A DNA stretch of 64,000 nucleotides from Pyrrhoderma lamaoense. Lineage: Eukaryota > Basidiomycota > Agaricomycetes > Hymenochaetales > Hymenochaetaceae. The stretch is taken from assembly GCA_002794735.1 (NCBI GenBank), contig NBAZ01000003.1:1860001-1924000 (forward strand). Direction: 5' to 3'. Under the pieces are notes generated by a model, which searched no databases, was not told where the DNA came from, and was given only the letters and a program-made list of their open reading frames with translations. Both the position numbers and the translations under genes were made by a program. Shown piece after piece: positions 35,788-48,374 of the stretch (position 1 is its first letter; each line of letters begins with the position of its first letter).

Positions 35788-36572
35788 GGTATATGATAGC
35801 TCAGATAGCCAAAATGACGAAGAGGTAAAAGGGAATGAAATCCTGAAGAAGGAGGCCTGACTACCCTTAACCCGTCTGACTTTATAGCAACGCGGGCACG
35901 TTCACTACCCCCTCATACGCGATTCGTGAGAAAAGGGTACGCTCCCGGACATGCAGTTTGTCGATCTTCAATACCTCATAAACGGATTTTACGGATAGCG
36001 GGATCTTGTGTTCCTGTTGTAGGTACCTTGACTTTGTAACGCGGACATCTTGTGGCCACTTGGGTAAAAAGAAATATTCCACTGGAATTAGAACCCATAG
36101 AACAGGTCTAGATTATGTATGTATTTCAAAACCACAATAAATACTTGTTTCTACTCTTCGGCAACATCAGCACCGGCGGTGCTCCACCTAGTAAGATCGC
36201 TTGGTGGTGGTAACGATACGAGAAATATGAGTCTTGGTCAAAGGCTATTTGTCTGCAGGATTTAGGCTAGAAGAATTCATGTAATTTACTACCCAAAGCT
36301 CGGCTTGGTCCATGTTAGTGGAATGAAGGTTATAAACTAGGTTTATTTGTCTAGTGATTGTAAAGATCATCCTTAAAGAGAAACTATTTTTAAATTAGTT
36401 AATTATAAGATTCCAGTTACCTAATACCCTCTCTAGTGATACTTAGCACGTGATGTCTCAAATTCCTTGAACTATACAGTAATCGGATGCATCCGAGCCA
36501 ATTTGTCAGCATGCCAGACCTCAATCATCTTTTCGATATCGTGCCCGTTCCGTCAAAGTCTGTTCACTAACG
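35788..36572. promoter_or_regulatory. Divergent upstream region, UGP1-A / eS8
   Basis: About 785 bases between the UGP1 copy A start (-) and the eS8 start (+). No gene is seen. The open frame at 35882-36082 has no recognisable feature. The eS8 start is preceded by a T/C-rich stretch, usual for ribosomal protein genes. Confidence 0.4.
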
Positions 36573-37581
36573 ATGGGTAAGTCGTCGTAGCATATATTCA
36601 CGTATCCAGAAAAGAAGGAGAGAAAAAGGCTAACTCGATACTCGTTTGGTTTTTTGAAAAAAAATATAAAACGATACGTAACTTGCAGGTATTTCCCGCT
36701 CCTCAAGACACAAGCGCTCCGCCAGTGGTGCCCAACGCGCTCACTACCGCAAGAAGAGGAAGTTCGAGCTTGGTCGTCAGCCGGCAAACACTAGGCTCGG
36801 TGTGAAGCGTGTACACACTGTACGCACCCGTGGTGGCAACACTAAATTCCGTGCACTTCGCCTCGACTCTGGTAACTTTGCCTGGGGATCTGAGAACATC
36901 ACAAGGAAGACTAGGATCATCGGTGTTGTGAGTAAATCCCTTCATTCGCATACTAACTATTTCTCCTTGATCCTAATGATTTGTTCTCGCCATAGGTCTA
37001 CAATGCATCGAACAACGAACTTGTTCGTACCAACACACTCGTAAAGGGCGCTATCATCCAGATCGATGCTACTCCCTTCCGTCAGTGGTATGAGGCTCAC
37101 GTATGTATCGCTTTGCTTATAATATAAGCGACTTGCAAAATAAATGAAAATGATTAACCTTATCTCTGCTTTAACTATAGTATGCTCAACCCGTTTCAGC
37201 TAAGCTCGCAAAGCAGGCTACTGAAACCGAGGAAGAGAAAAAGAAGTCTAACCACGTCGTCCGTATCTTCGAACAGAGGAAGAAGGGTAAGCCTATCTCG
37301 TTTTTTTCCTCCCACTCTTTTCACAACAACTAATCAATCACAAACATCTAATCTGAAAAAAAATTCAATGCTAAAATAAAACAAATGAATAACTAAAAAC
37401 AGACGCGAAAATCGACCAGGCTCTCCAATCTCAGTTCGGTGCTGGTCGCTTGTACGCTTGCATTTCCAGTCGACCTGGTCAATCTGGCCGTGCCGACGGA
37501 TACATTCTTGAAGGAAAGGAACTTGAGTTCTACGTACGTAAACTCAGGTCGGGCAAGATGAAGCACGCACACGCTGCATAA
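36573..37581 (+). CDS. RPS8: 40S ribosomal protein eS8
   Basis: ATGG at 36573 is split by an intron right after the first base of codon 2, a common layout in ribosomal protein genes. The spliced protein is [40 protein letters not shown], then [72 protein letters not shown] and the final exon [20 protein letters not shown] ... [17 protein letters not shown]. It covers the full family length (about 205 aa) in five or six exons and shows no frame slip. It sits between the two UGP1 copies on the opposite strand. Confidence 0.95.
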
Positions 37582-38474
37582 AATTTATCAGAACTTCCCT
37601 CCCGTCCCCTCCATCGTTTCTTTTCTGTTTCTTACCCATCTTTCTCTTCCCTACTATCACGTCCCTCTCCTTATCCTCCCACCCCACCCCACCTTCCTCC
37701 TCCTCATCTATCCAACCCAAACCTGGGGTTGGGTTCGTGTATTGCAAGTACCACAAAAGACTTAAAATATGCCTCTCATTGTCATTGTGCTTTATGTTCA
37801 AAATGTAATGTAATACGAACATGCCCCCTTTTCACCCGTCCCCCCCTACTCTTTCAATCCCTCATTCTTACTAGAGATTGAATGAAATTATCAAAATACA
37901 ATTCACAATGTGATGTACATGTACACACGACAAATCCTCAAATCAGATCCTTTCGTCCATATTGTACCATCCCATCATTCTTAAATCAAATTGAAACAGA
38001 TAGTAAAGAAAAATCAGGTAATAATAATTGTTGTGACTTCGAAACTAAGAGGCTACGACATAAGAATACGGGACACAGACACAGAGGATAAATTGACTAG
38101 GGAAAGGTTGGATTGTATAACACTAAAAAAAGCACACCTAGGAACATGACGAGAAACAGATATTCTGAAACATCTACGACCAAAAAAACCTGGCTTAAGA
38201 ATTGACCAAAGGCCTTTAAAGGGAAAAAAGGGGAGGGAGGCGAGAGCTGTTCGCACCACGGAAGTATACCACAAGAAGAATTTTTGAATTTATGAAGGAA
38301 GAAGGAAAGAAAAAAATACATGTAAATATATATTGTATTATAAAGAACGGTTATTCGGAAAGTAAGAAGTGGTATACGGTCAGCTATAAAAGCTTGTGAT
38401 ACGAACAAACGAGGGAGGGTATTTATAGTTCCTAAAGATAGCCATCTGTAAGTAAATTCACTGAAGGGTGAAGA
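37582..38474. other. Convergent 3' region, eS8 / UGP1-B
   Basis: About 890 bases between the stop of eS8 (+) and the apparent stop of UGP1 copy B (-). It is pyrimidine-rich at first (37590-37710). No gene is seen. A last small exon of UGP1-B may lie here, because a GTAAGT donor directly follows its NLNMI codons. Confidence 0.45.
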
Positions 38475-40461
38475 TCAAGGACTTACAATCATGTTCAAAT
38501 TACCGGATAACAGACGATTCTCTAGGATACAACCGTCGGGAATGTCGATGCGTTGTCCCTCATTAGCAACGACTAAAAAGAGACGAGGAGGAAAAAATAA
38601 GCCCAGGGTCAAAAATAAGGTAAAAAACATAGGATATCTACCAATGACAGTGCCCCGTAAGGTGACATTACGTCCAAAGTAAACGTCCCCAGTAACAGTT
38701 AAGTGATCAAGCTCGATGATCTTGGGGATCTTCTTGAAGCGTTTCTGGAATTGCTGGATCTTCTTGAAGTGGTCGCCAAGCTTAATGACAGGCGAAGTTC
38801 CGAAAAGCCTATTCTCGTTGATAACGAGTTGCCCGTGTTCGAGCGAGTAGATATCACTCTTGATGAGAAGCAAATCTGAACAAGACTTTACTGGCAAGAA
38901 CCGCGATCGTGGTACATTGATACCGTGAGCGTTGCGGAAGTGCTTGATTGCGGCTCCTGCAGCGGTCTCAAGCTGGATTACAGGGGTACCGTCATCAGTA
39001 TTTTTAGGGTTGATGATAATTTCGAGTTCCATGCCCTCGGTCGTCATTACACGTTTAAGTGCTAAAATTATCTCAGAAAAGAAGTCTTCAAACTACTTAT
39101 TTGGCTTAGCTCACCTCTGAGATCTATCCATAAGTTGTTAGTGTTGAAAATCTTGAATTTGCGAACTATGAAAGACAGCACGTCAACTACATGCACTTGA
39201 ATCATATAGAAAGTCGTTGACATACTAGCTTTGAAATCTTCAACATGTTCAGACGGAACTTGTGCGATTTCAAGAAGACGGACAGTGCCCTCATAATCAA
39301 TGATAGTACCACCCTGATAGTGGGTTTAGATATATGACAGAAAGATATCGAACGCATACACGCACCTTTACATCAGCTTTGGTTTTGTCTGTAACCTCCA
39401 TGATAAATTCAGCTTGGGTGTCTATCATATGCTTAAGAATGCCCTGATCGACACTGTATAACGAAGCACATCAACATTGTGAACGCTGATCCCAACGTCA
39501 GAGTCTAAAATTAATACGTACACTGCACCCAAATTATCCGAGTTAGAGACAAAGAGATATTCCTTCCCCTCCGCAAGCAATTGGTCAAGTACGCCAGACT
39601 GAGTGATGGCGTTGTACAAGTCACCATGGCCAGGAGGGTACCAGAGGGCTTTGTCGTCATCCGCGCTCTTCGCAAGGGGAAGCAGAGTCTCTTTGTGAAT
39701 ACGCGGGTACCGAGATTGATTGAAGGTAGTAATACGGAGTTGTTGATTAGCATATTTCTTGATGATTCTCAAGGTATCATCATGGGTATTGAAGGAAGTC
39801 ATGAGAATAAGGGGGACATCGACACGATGGGTTGTGTTAAGATGTTCGATCTGGCGGACAGTGAGATCAAGGAAGGTCATATCATCCTTAACTTCAAGAG
39901 CACTCTTTGCGCCAGTCATCCCTGTGGCAAGTGTGAGAGGATGAACTGAATTACATGTTTGTATGCATACCCATTGAAGTTCCCAGGCCACCATTAACCT
40001 TGAGAACGGCAAGCTTGTCGAGAATCTTAGGGTCATTAACCTTTGGAAGCGAATCATAGGGTACGATTTGCTCTGGCGCGGGGGACTTTATTTTGTCCCA
40101 GACGCTATTGATTCATAAGAAAGAGGATAAAGAGACTACTAAGGGATGGAATCTTACATCTCCTGGCTTCTTGCTCGCTCGGATAGGTAGCGAGTGAAGA
40201 GATCGAAGAAGGATTGCATTTCGACATCGAACGCCTACAAGTGAATATTTTAGACACCATAACTCATGATTTATCAGGCATATCGGATAAATTCACCTTC
40301 CTCGCGTCAGGATCCTGGACGGAAGCAACAAGACGTCCAAGCTCATTGCGCATTGCCTTGGCGGCAACACCAGTTGTGGCAGTCTTAAAGTCGATGTGAC
40401 TAGTGCCGCGGACGCGCGAGCTAACTGAATCACTTGTTGGGAGGAGAGAAGAGCCGGCCAT
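38475..40461 (-). CDS. UGP1: UTP-glucose-1-phosphate uridylyltransferase, copy B
   Basis: Starts [20 protein letters not shown]. Segments match UGP1 throughout: [55 protein letters not shown] (nucleotide loop), [69 protein letters not shown], and the C-terminal beta-helix [37 protein letters not shown]. It has fewer introns than copy A in the second half. The two proteins are nearly identical in core blocks but differ in the N-terminus and in loops ([11 protein letters not shown] versus [11 protein letters not shown]), so the duplication is not recent. No frame slip was found. The stop given assumes no further exon. Confidence 0.92.
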
Positions 40462-40633
40462 TGTTCTGTATGCAAGAGATGAGGGTCAGAGTTAGGCTGC
40501 GTGAGGGGAGCGAAGTAGGACTAGGGGAAGAGAAGAGATGTAGAAGGACGAGCGAGAGTAGCGAAATATGAAGGGGGACGGGATATGCACGCCACATTGT
40601 TGCGGTCTATTTGTTTCCTTCGGAAGAACGTGC

Positions 40634-41139
40634 TCAAGTCATCACAGGTGACGATTTAAGGTCGGCAAATATGGAAATCGATAAGAGGGAAATACTGCAG
40701 AAGGAAATGCGCAGATTTATGACGATGGACGTGAACGGAGACTGACCTTGAGATGGTGGTGAACGATGAGGGAGCTGTGGGCGTCGGAGGCGGAGCTTGG
40801 ACCGTTCTATGGCGTTTCAGGCAGTGGCGAGCTGGAGCTCCTGAGGCTGAGGTGGGAGATGGAGCTGGACTGAGTGGATCACGATCCCGCGCCTGCGTCT
40901 GCACCTGGTCGAGCTCCTCACTGTTTGGATTCGCTCCCTCCTCTCGTATAGTCCAGATGGAGTCCGAGGCTTGTGCCTTGGCCAATGCAAACCGGCTGGC
41001 AAGCCGTGAAGAGGGACCAGGCTCGCCCAGCTGCAACCGGGTACCGTACGGAAATGGACGTGTGTTGGTTATCTCCAGCATCTCTCCATCCGCATCTACA
41101 ACGGGGAGCTCCAGGTTGAGAGGAGAGCGTGTGTCTAAA
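40634..41139 (-). CDS. Hypothetical protein, Pro/Ser-rich
   Basis: A minus-strand frame reads RSPLNLELPVVDADGEMLEI, TNTRPFPYGTRLQLGEPGPS, SRLASRFALAKAQASDSIWT and a Pro/Ser/Thr-rich tail ending SSFTTIS. A donor GTCAGT at about 40744 and acceptor CTGCAG lead to LLSISIFADLKSSPVMT-stop at 40634. The first in-frame ATG is at 41081 (MLEITNTRPF); the frame is open upstream to an AG at about 41140, so an earlier exon may exist. I recognise no family. The overlapping plus-strand frame (40753-41142) is Gly/Arg/Ser-rich and looks like its shadow. It lies just upstream of UGP1-B on the same strand. Confidence 0.4.
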
Positions 41140-42517
41140 TAAAAGCAGTATCTCTCTTATCCTATACGCGACGGCTACCAATCTCTGTTCGCATGCTCTC
41201 ATTGATGACCAAGTCAGCGCAAGAGCGTCACCATCCATGCCTTTTTTTCTAATTCCTTTGCTTATGTACCTGATAACACTCACTTTCCCGCCCACTCACT
41301 CGAGTTTGGGCCTAGATTTATCTCAAATTTTTTCTGATCGACTTTCATCTCAGCTGCTGTGTCAACGTCTCCTTCTTGTCTCCGAGCCCGCTACTCTCTA
41401 CACCCGGGTTTTCTCATGTCAAGCCACAACGAAACGACCTTCAGACTCATCTCATTTTTCATATCTTTTATGCAATCTTCGTCCAAAAAAACCGCTATCA
41501 GTGTATTCGGATACGCCTTATGCCCACTTTCGTAGCTTTCGCGGATGTACCTCGGACCCGCTCCCACGGCCCAAGATGCTCAAAGTGCCGCAAGGCCTCT
41601 CTCGGACAACTCACTTGAAAAGTGGACATGATTTGCTAAATTTCGCATATAAATATAAGAAGCCACCAAAGGGAGAAGGCTAAAAGAGAAGCCATGAGCC
41701 ATCCTCTTTCACGTAAAACATACCGTGAGCTACATGTATAATCCTTCTCCGGAAGCAACTGCCCGAACCTCCGCTTCTTCTCCCCCTCTTCTCTCTTCGC
41801 GACCACATGTGGGTGGCATTAACCGTTCACCAAGTCTCCCGTAGGAACAGTTCCTGTATTTTACGCCCCCTTGTCCTCCTTTACAAACTCCGGTACAAGA
41901 TGTAATGCTCAAGTCCAAAGTCGGATGTCCACAAAGTGTTCCGGTACCTTTCGATTGCTAGTCAATCCATTAAAATTTTATAAATCGGACCCAGGGCGCT
42001 GAATGGAGATATAACCAAGAAAATCTGTCTATAATTAAAAGTACATGTATATATTTCTTTTCCGAACTTGGATACAAAAAGTTGAATAGGATCTGAAGTA
42101 CTGGACCTTGAATTTATTCAGGCAACACGTATTTCAATAGATGCATCTAGCTGAGCTGACAGTAAAGGCTCGAGCTCAGAACGACTAAAAGCAAGTACTT
42201 GTGAGAAAGATCAATAATAAGAGTCATGATTCCTTCCGATGTAGAAAATGTAGAATATGACAGTGTCGCTCCGCTTTACATGGTGCTATGGCAGTTATTA
42301 TACCTTCGAATAGGCCTTGAATTACTAGGCGACGGCGGCGGCGCGAATCTGAAAGGTATCACGTGACTAATCGCTAATACCTGATCATCCTAACATTTAA
42401 GCGTTAACATCCACTTTACCACGTCGAGGTAATATAAACTTGAATGATAAAACAGTCATGATTTGTTGACATTTCTCATAAGAAGGCTAGCTTTCATCTC
42501 TTATTTTTTCTTTAATT
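41140..42517. other. Intergenic region, no supportable gene
   Basis: A 184-codon plus-strand open frame (41129-41683) is rich in Leu/Ser/Pro/Thr from pyrimidine-rich DNA and has no domain; it overlaps the hypothetical minus-strand gene. The rest is unremarkable and includes the DCAF7-like promoter. Confidence 0.4.
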
Positions 42518-44139
42518 ATGACACAAACATCGCTTCTCAATTACGAGGCACCTTGTAAGCAACCTTTCTATCAATCTTAATTTCGAAACCCAACCCTCAT
42601 TACAGGGCCTGTCTATGCTCTTGATTGGTGTAAGACTCCTGCTCCAGGGCCTCACCCACGACCCCGCTCGGCCTTCCGTCTCGCGCTCGGATCCTTTACC
42701 GAAGACGCAAGAAACCGATTAGCTGTAGTAGGATTACAAGACGAACGTGTACTTATTGAGGATGACTACGATTATACTCAACATGCCGATTTCGTTTCGA
42801 TTGCTGAAGCTCACCATGGATATCCGGCTACGAGCGTACAGTGGCAGCCTGCTTCGGCTGCAGCTACAACTGGGATGTCATCAGAACTCTTAGCTACGTC
42901 CGGGGATGCATTACGAGTATGGGAATATGCGAACGATGGACATAGTGTGCAGGGTAGCGGGTATGTAGGCGTCAAGCCAACTGGAGGAGGTCATAGATTA
43001 ACTTTGAAGAGTACATTATCCGGTGTAAGCACAAATACTTCTCCTTTTCTGAAAGGTACAATGATGCTTGTTACTACGTACTTATCAATTAATTTTAATA
43101 GTCAAAAGTACAACAACCGGAAATACAGGTGCTCCAATCACAAATTTCTCCTGGAATGAGAAGTCTCCGTCAATGATTGTAACTTCTTCGATCGACACTA
43201 CATGTACCGTTTGGAACATTGAGACCGCAAGTGCCGTTACCCAACTCATTGCACACGACCGCGAAGTCTACGATGTTGCCTGGCTACCAGGATCTACAGA
43301 TATTTTCGTCTCCGTGGGTGCCGACGGTTCGTTAAGAGCTTTCGATTTACGTTCTCTCGAGCATTCTACTATCCTTTACGAAACTCCTACTCCAAAACCT
43401 CAGAGTGCTGCCGCTGCTAGCGCAGCTGCGGCCGGCCGGCCCGCGACCTCTCCTTTACTTCGGATAGCGTTCAATCCTGCCGATGCAAATTATATGAGCA
43501 CATTCCATATCGACTCTAATGACGTGCAGATATTGGACATGAGAAGTCCAGGACAACCTGTCTTGGAGCTGAAAGCCCATAAAGCACCAGTGAATGCTTT
43601 AGGCTGGGGTTCTGCAGATCAACCATTCCTAGCTACAGCTGGTAAGTTTCTTATTCTTCCCTACTTTCGAACATATCACTAAATAAAAGTATCTAATACG
43701 ATTTTTATACTTATTTTATCAATGATCAATTCTCGATCGAAAAATTCCTCTCTTTCTTTTTCTGGGTTTTTCAATATCAGCGGACGACTGTCAACTCTTA
43801 CTATGGGACATAACCCAACAACCAACACGTCCCCATCAGGTACACCTTCCTTCTATCTCTAACTCCACTACATGTGAATTTAATCCAGATTTGTAACTTT
43901 AGGCGCCTCCCCATCTAACTCTTCTTCTTCCAATTCCTCCAATTCCTCCTCCTCATCCTCCAACAAAAAAATCAAAGTCCTGACAGACCCAGTGTTTGCG
44001 TTCACCGCCCCCAGCGAGATATCAAACTTGTGTTGGAGTCCTCAGATTGCGGGATGACGATGGCTTCCGGACATTCGACTGCTCCTGGGGAATGGGTGGC
44101 GATCGCTATGGGAGGAGTATCAAAGCGCTGAAGGTGTGA
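42518..44139 (+). CDS. DCAF7/WDR68-type WD40 repeat protein
   Basis: Starts MTQTSLLNYEAPWPVYALDW, then FRLALGSFTEDARNRLAVVG and LLATSGDALRVWEYANDG. WD repeats continue with SSIDTTCTVWNIETASAVTQ, LIAHDREVYDVAWLPGSTDI, FVSVGADGSLRAFDLRSLEH, STILYETPTPKPQ, VQILDMRSPGQPVLELKAHK and DDCQLLLWDITQQPTRPH. These match the DCAF7 family (plant TTG1 relatives), scaffold proteins binding DYRK kinases and Cullin4-DDB1. The C-terminus has three apparent one-base losses: at the exon start near 43902, at GGG 44051-44053 and at GGG 44110-44112. With one base added at each, the frame reads ...KVLTDPVFAFTAPSEISNLC WSPQIAG, MTMASGHSTAPGEWVAIAMG, RSIKALKV-stop at 44137-44139. Confidence 0.87.
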
Positions 44140-45201
44140 AAAAAAAAAGGGGGGGGGGTTGTAAGGAGTGTATAATAAGGTTGTAAGAAGGAAGGTGTGG
44201 AAGGTCGTAAGAAAAAAGAGAGGGATATTGACGGTTGGAAACTTGTGGCTTTTCTTTTTCTTTTTTTTTGTATGGTTGTTTTGTGTGTGTGTGTGTGTGG
44301 TCGTTGTCGTTGTGATATGTAACATGTTGTTGTTGTTGTTGCTGCTACTGTAGCTGTCGGATGCTCAGACTACCCTCCTTTCTGAGAAAGGGGGATACAC
44401 AATAATGGATTACGGCTGTGATGGTGGTGGTGGCCTGTTACCTCCTCTCTTAAGCTAGATGCTTACTATGCCCTTATTTCGAGTGACGACAAGTCGTTGC
44501 TTGTTTTGTTTTTTTCATATTGCTTAATCGTACCCCTTTCTTGATAGCTGAACATAAATATCCCTTTCCCTTCCTTCTCACTCTGTCTCTCAACTGTTGT
44601 CTTCTTATCATACTCATAGATCTCACTTTTCTTTCTTAACAAACATGCTAGTGGGAACGGAGGGACGGGACAATTGTTCTTTCTTCTTCTCTCTTGTTTC
44701 TCCTGATACAAACTACTTGACAGATTCCTCAAGTGATCAGTTTATGATTTTATCTCTCACTTCCCCCTCCCTGGTTGATTGTATGAAGAGACGGGGGGGG
44801 GGGGTTGAAAGAGGAAGATAGACCGTCGGTTAAGTGAGTTGGGTTTAGTTAGGTATAAGTAATATTACGGGACGGTGCAAATACAAGCATATGTATCATA
44901 AAGGTTATGACAGACGAAGAACTAGAGAGTCTATATTGTTATCATTATATATACAAAGTGTGAAAAGTCCTCTTTGAAGAATATGAGGAGCTATTATTAT
45001 TTCGTTATAAATGTGATGTACATGTACATGTTAAATAGTAGATCTATGTATTCCCCATAGCGAAAAAATAATGAAAGTAAATGTGGCTATGTATATATTG
45101 ATGCATGCTTACCGACAAATAGTTCTCATCTTTAAATTAAAATAAACAAAACAAGTTTCTATAATAGAAAAAAACAAACAAGACAACAAGACAGTTGTAA
45201 C
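44140..45201. other. Convergent 3' region with simple repeats
   Basis: About 1,060 bases between the DCAF7-like and exchanger stop codons. It contains several homopolymer and microsatellite tracts: G runs near 44150 and 44793-44802, a GT repeat at 44282-44299 and a GTT repeat near 44325-44341. No gene is visible. Confidence 0.55.
44282..44341 (+). repeat. GT and GTT microsatellites
   Basis: A (GT)n tract (TGTGTGTGTGTGTGTGTGG) is followed within 30 bases by a (GTT)n tract. Both lie in the 3' region of the DCAF7-like gene. Confidence 0.7.
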
Positions 45202-47626
45202 TCAGTGTTCACCATTCGCACTGCCTTCTCCATGAGCTAAAGCAGAGCCAGCCGCGCAGTTCTGCGCCATGACGTGTATGATTTCTTGTCCTTCATAGAA
45301 CCAAGTACAAGCGGCCTAGTAAAAAAGATCAGTACCGTGTTTATTAAAAGAGAGTTATTGAGAAGAAGAAAAAAAGGTATCCGCCAAGGAAAGAGACAAT
45401 AGAAAGAAGAGAGGTGACTTACGATCATGATATAAAAAGCCACAAGGATATAACCTTCCGCCCAATTTGTCTTCGCATCAGCCGTAACATAATTGACCAA
45501 AAAGCAAGCTCCCACAAGCACTCCGACCTCATACAAATCTATACAAGAATAGAGATGAAAAGCGTCAGAGATGAAACGGATACATAGAAAAGCAAGTCCG
45601 ATTCCTTACCGAAAACAAGCATGAGGTGCTTCTGAGTACAAACACCAATTATAACAAATACCGGCATCCAAAATAGCATGAACTGTATACTAAGACTGAT
45701 GGCACGGATCTCCGCAAGAAGCTTGGGAGGTCTGGGCTTTCCAAGTAGTAGCTTACGAGTAAAGTACATGACGGCGACGAACTATTTTTTTTATTAGTTT
45801 ACCTCTCGTGGACATTAAAGATGATAAAGTAGAGGGACATACTCCATCAGCAGAATACGACACCATGGGCAACAATATCAACCCGAACCATTCCTCAGAC
45901 ATTCCTCCCAGATCACGGACATGCTCCACCGACTCAACGAGCTGAGAGTAAGTATATATTAGTCTACAGGCTTCGCGTAGGGGAATGCTATGAGTACAAA
46001 CCATCTCAGCAGTAATGGCTGTCACGGCAATTGTGATTACCAAGACTATGGAGCAAAACCAAGGGTTCACGTAAGCCTCTTCTTGTTCGAGGTGCATTTC
46101 CTCATGCAAGATCTCCAATGGTGCATTATGGTCCGTGCCTTGGACTTCTCCAGGGGGGTTGTGCAAGAATATACGCGAAGATATGTATCTAGAAATAATC
46201 ATAAGACTATCTCTAAGAACGTGGAACATATCCAAAACTTACACAGAAAGCAAGACAACCGAAATCGCGATACTGATCATTAAGAACTTATGTCTGTAGT
46301 CTGATGATAAAAGAATATTTTCTGAGGATGCATCTGTATCTAGTGCAGATATGAAGGACACCGGAATTATTAGACTGAGCACTCTGGTGATGATTGTTTA
46401 GTCTCTTTTCATAGAGAGATATAGTTTTACACTTACCCGATGGTCAGCAAAGAATGATTAAGCTGGGCATGTTCCGGATGTAAAGTTTGTTCATGTACAG
46501 TAGCTCCTCCCACTAAGAAACCCATACCGGGAACAAGCAAAAGATGAAGTAGTACGACACCTAATAAGATATAAGCTAGGGCGATAAAGACAATGGCGAG
46601 GACCAAGTACCAATGATTGTCGATTGTAAAATTCGAAGACTAAGGTAGTTCTGAACTTAGCGAGATTCCAGGACGGCATCAAAGCCTATTTAGGTACTTA
46701 CTCGCATTTCAACAGCAATATAATGGCAAGCAAAGCTTCTACCATACTGCATCATTCAATAGTGAGATAAAATCAGATGTCTGAGTATAATTTAGCCCAG
46801 TTCCTCGATAAACGCACTTATTCAATGTTACTACAACGAGATCACCAAGGTCCTTTCCGGTGTAAAGGGCCATTTGATCACCACCAAATTCAAATAGTCT
46901 TGCTAAGGGTATGATTGCAACAAAGCTTACTATTGTGGCCTAAATATAGTGCACCCTTCGTTAAAAAGAAAGGTCGGAATCTTACGTGCAAAGGTAACCA
47001 ATGGAGAATGTATGAAGAAAAACGATATCCATGCAAGCGGAACGAAAATAAGTAGCACATTTAGAGCTATGGAGTCGAGACAGTCGGTTATTTGGACAAA
47101 GTACAGTTATTTGGGCAGATGGGTTCGGCGAAGAAGAGATTTTCGCTTCAGTGAAACCAAAGATGCCACTTCGATAATTACACTCACCACTACTTTTGAT
47201 CGTGTTACTCGCACTTTCAAGCCAGCCGATCTTGCGCCTTGTTTTACCCCGAAAACGATCCCACATAACCTTTCGACGAGATTGACCTTTTGTGATTTGA
47301 TCCTCAACTTTATCGGTTAGCCTATGATATCGCTCCTCTACACGTCCTGTAATAGAATGCATGTGAGCGTGGTGATGATGAGCTTTCCCTTCTCCATGTT
47401 CATGATCAGGGTAGTGTTGGCTCTCTACGTCTTTCCCGAGCTGTTGCATCTCAATCGTTGATTTTGAGGAAAAAGGATGAGACCCATATGATGGTCTATG
47501 AGTGGCATGATGTCCCCCGGTTGATAGTTCCATATTTGGTGACGCCAGAGTTGCCATCGAATCATTGTTTGGACTTCGATGTGCCACGGACGAGTATGTA
47601 GTTGAGGAAGAGCTCGGAGGATCCAT
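45202..47626 (-). CDS. CAX/VCX1-like cation/proton exchanger with altered signature motifs
   Basis: A long cytosolic N-terminus (MDPPSSSSTTYSSVAHRSPN, His-rich HHHHAHMHS) precedes about eleven membrane segments. The first repeat reads FVAIIPLARLFEFGGDQMAL, LGDLVVVTLNNMVEALLAII, LKCELRILQSTIIGVVLLHL, LLVPGMGFLVGGATVHEQTL, matching the CAX fold (FVAIIPLA..., ...LGGLLNATFGNAVELI..., KGELRIVQSS...). The second repeat reads TAEMLVESVEHVRDLGGMSE, EWFGLILLPMVSYSADGFVA. Where canonical exchangers have GNAVE and GNAAEH, this protein has NNMVE and SYSADG. Ends HGEGSANGEH-stop. Family members move Ca2+ out of the cytosol into the vacuole against protons. The motif changes make ion specificity uncertain; a Vnx1-like monovalent exchanger is possible. 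Confidence 0.8.
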
Positions 47627-48374
47627 GCCAGTCGAGAGGAGGGGGAAGAAGTTAAGCAGATAGAAGCGAGTTTTCCCTCTCTCTCTCTAACAATGCACGC
47701 CTTAAAGGAAGGATTTGCATCCTTGATACGGCATTCAAACTCCTATACATGCTCACTTCATGTTCTACTAGCGACAGGATCAGGTATCATATTTGCGTTT
47801 TCCGATGTTATAAAAGGCTAGCCTCAATAAATTCGATGTGCCGGCGCTTCTCTCTCGCGCGCCCAGCCCGCGATAGTACGTTGAAATGGCAGAGCCCTAG
47901 CATAGAGAACATGTCTTTTGATGGCAGTGAATACGAAACCTTTTTTTGAGAAAGGATTGAGCGATTTATGCGTGTTATTTTATAAAGTCTGATTGTATAA
48001 TTGACGGACACTACCTGAGCTGTGCTTCCGAAACCAAAAATATCGCTAAGTAAGTTGTTTGCACTTATTTGTCATTTATAAACTAATTTATATATATACA
48101 AATAATTAGTATTGTATGATGAAATACATATCACTTAGTATGGTTTTCTTCACGTTAGATTTCTTCTGTTACACACAAATAGGTAAACTCATAACACATA
48201 GTAAAAGTACAGATGAAATCAGGTATACAAAAAAGATATACATATACTTGTACAAGTATTAACTGCACAAAGGGCAAGGATACTATACACATGTTCTTGA
48301 TTGGCTTGAGGCGGGCGGGCAAAAGGCAACTCGTGAGAGCCAACATCGGTGGCAGGATTGTTTGTGATATTTAT
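47627..48374. other. Intergenic region, no supportable gene
   Basis: About 750 bases: upstream region of the exchanger (with a CT repeat at 47674-47690) and downstream of the Tyr/Ser-rich gene. The open frame at 47749-47949 has no recognisable feature. Confidence 0.45.

Noticed and set aside
41129..41683. 184-codon plus-strand ORF
   Set aside because: Leu/Ser/Pro/Thr-rich, no domain, overlaps a more protein-like minus-strand frame; long open frames arise in pyrimidine-rich DNA.
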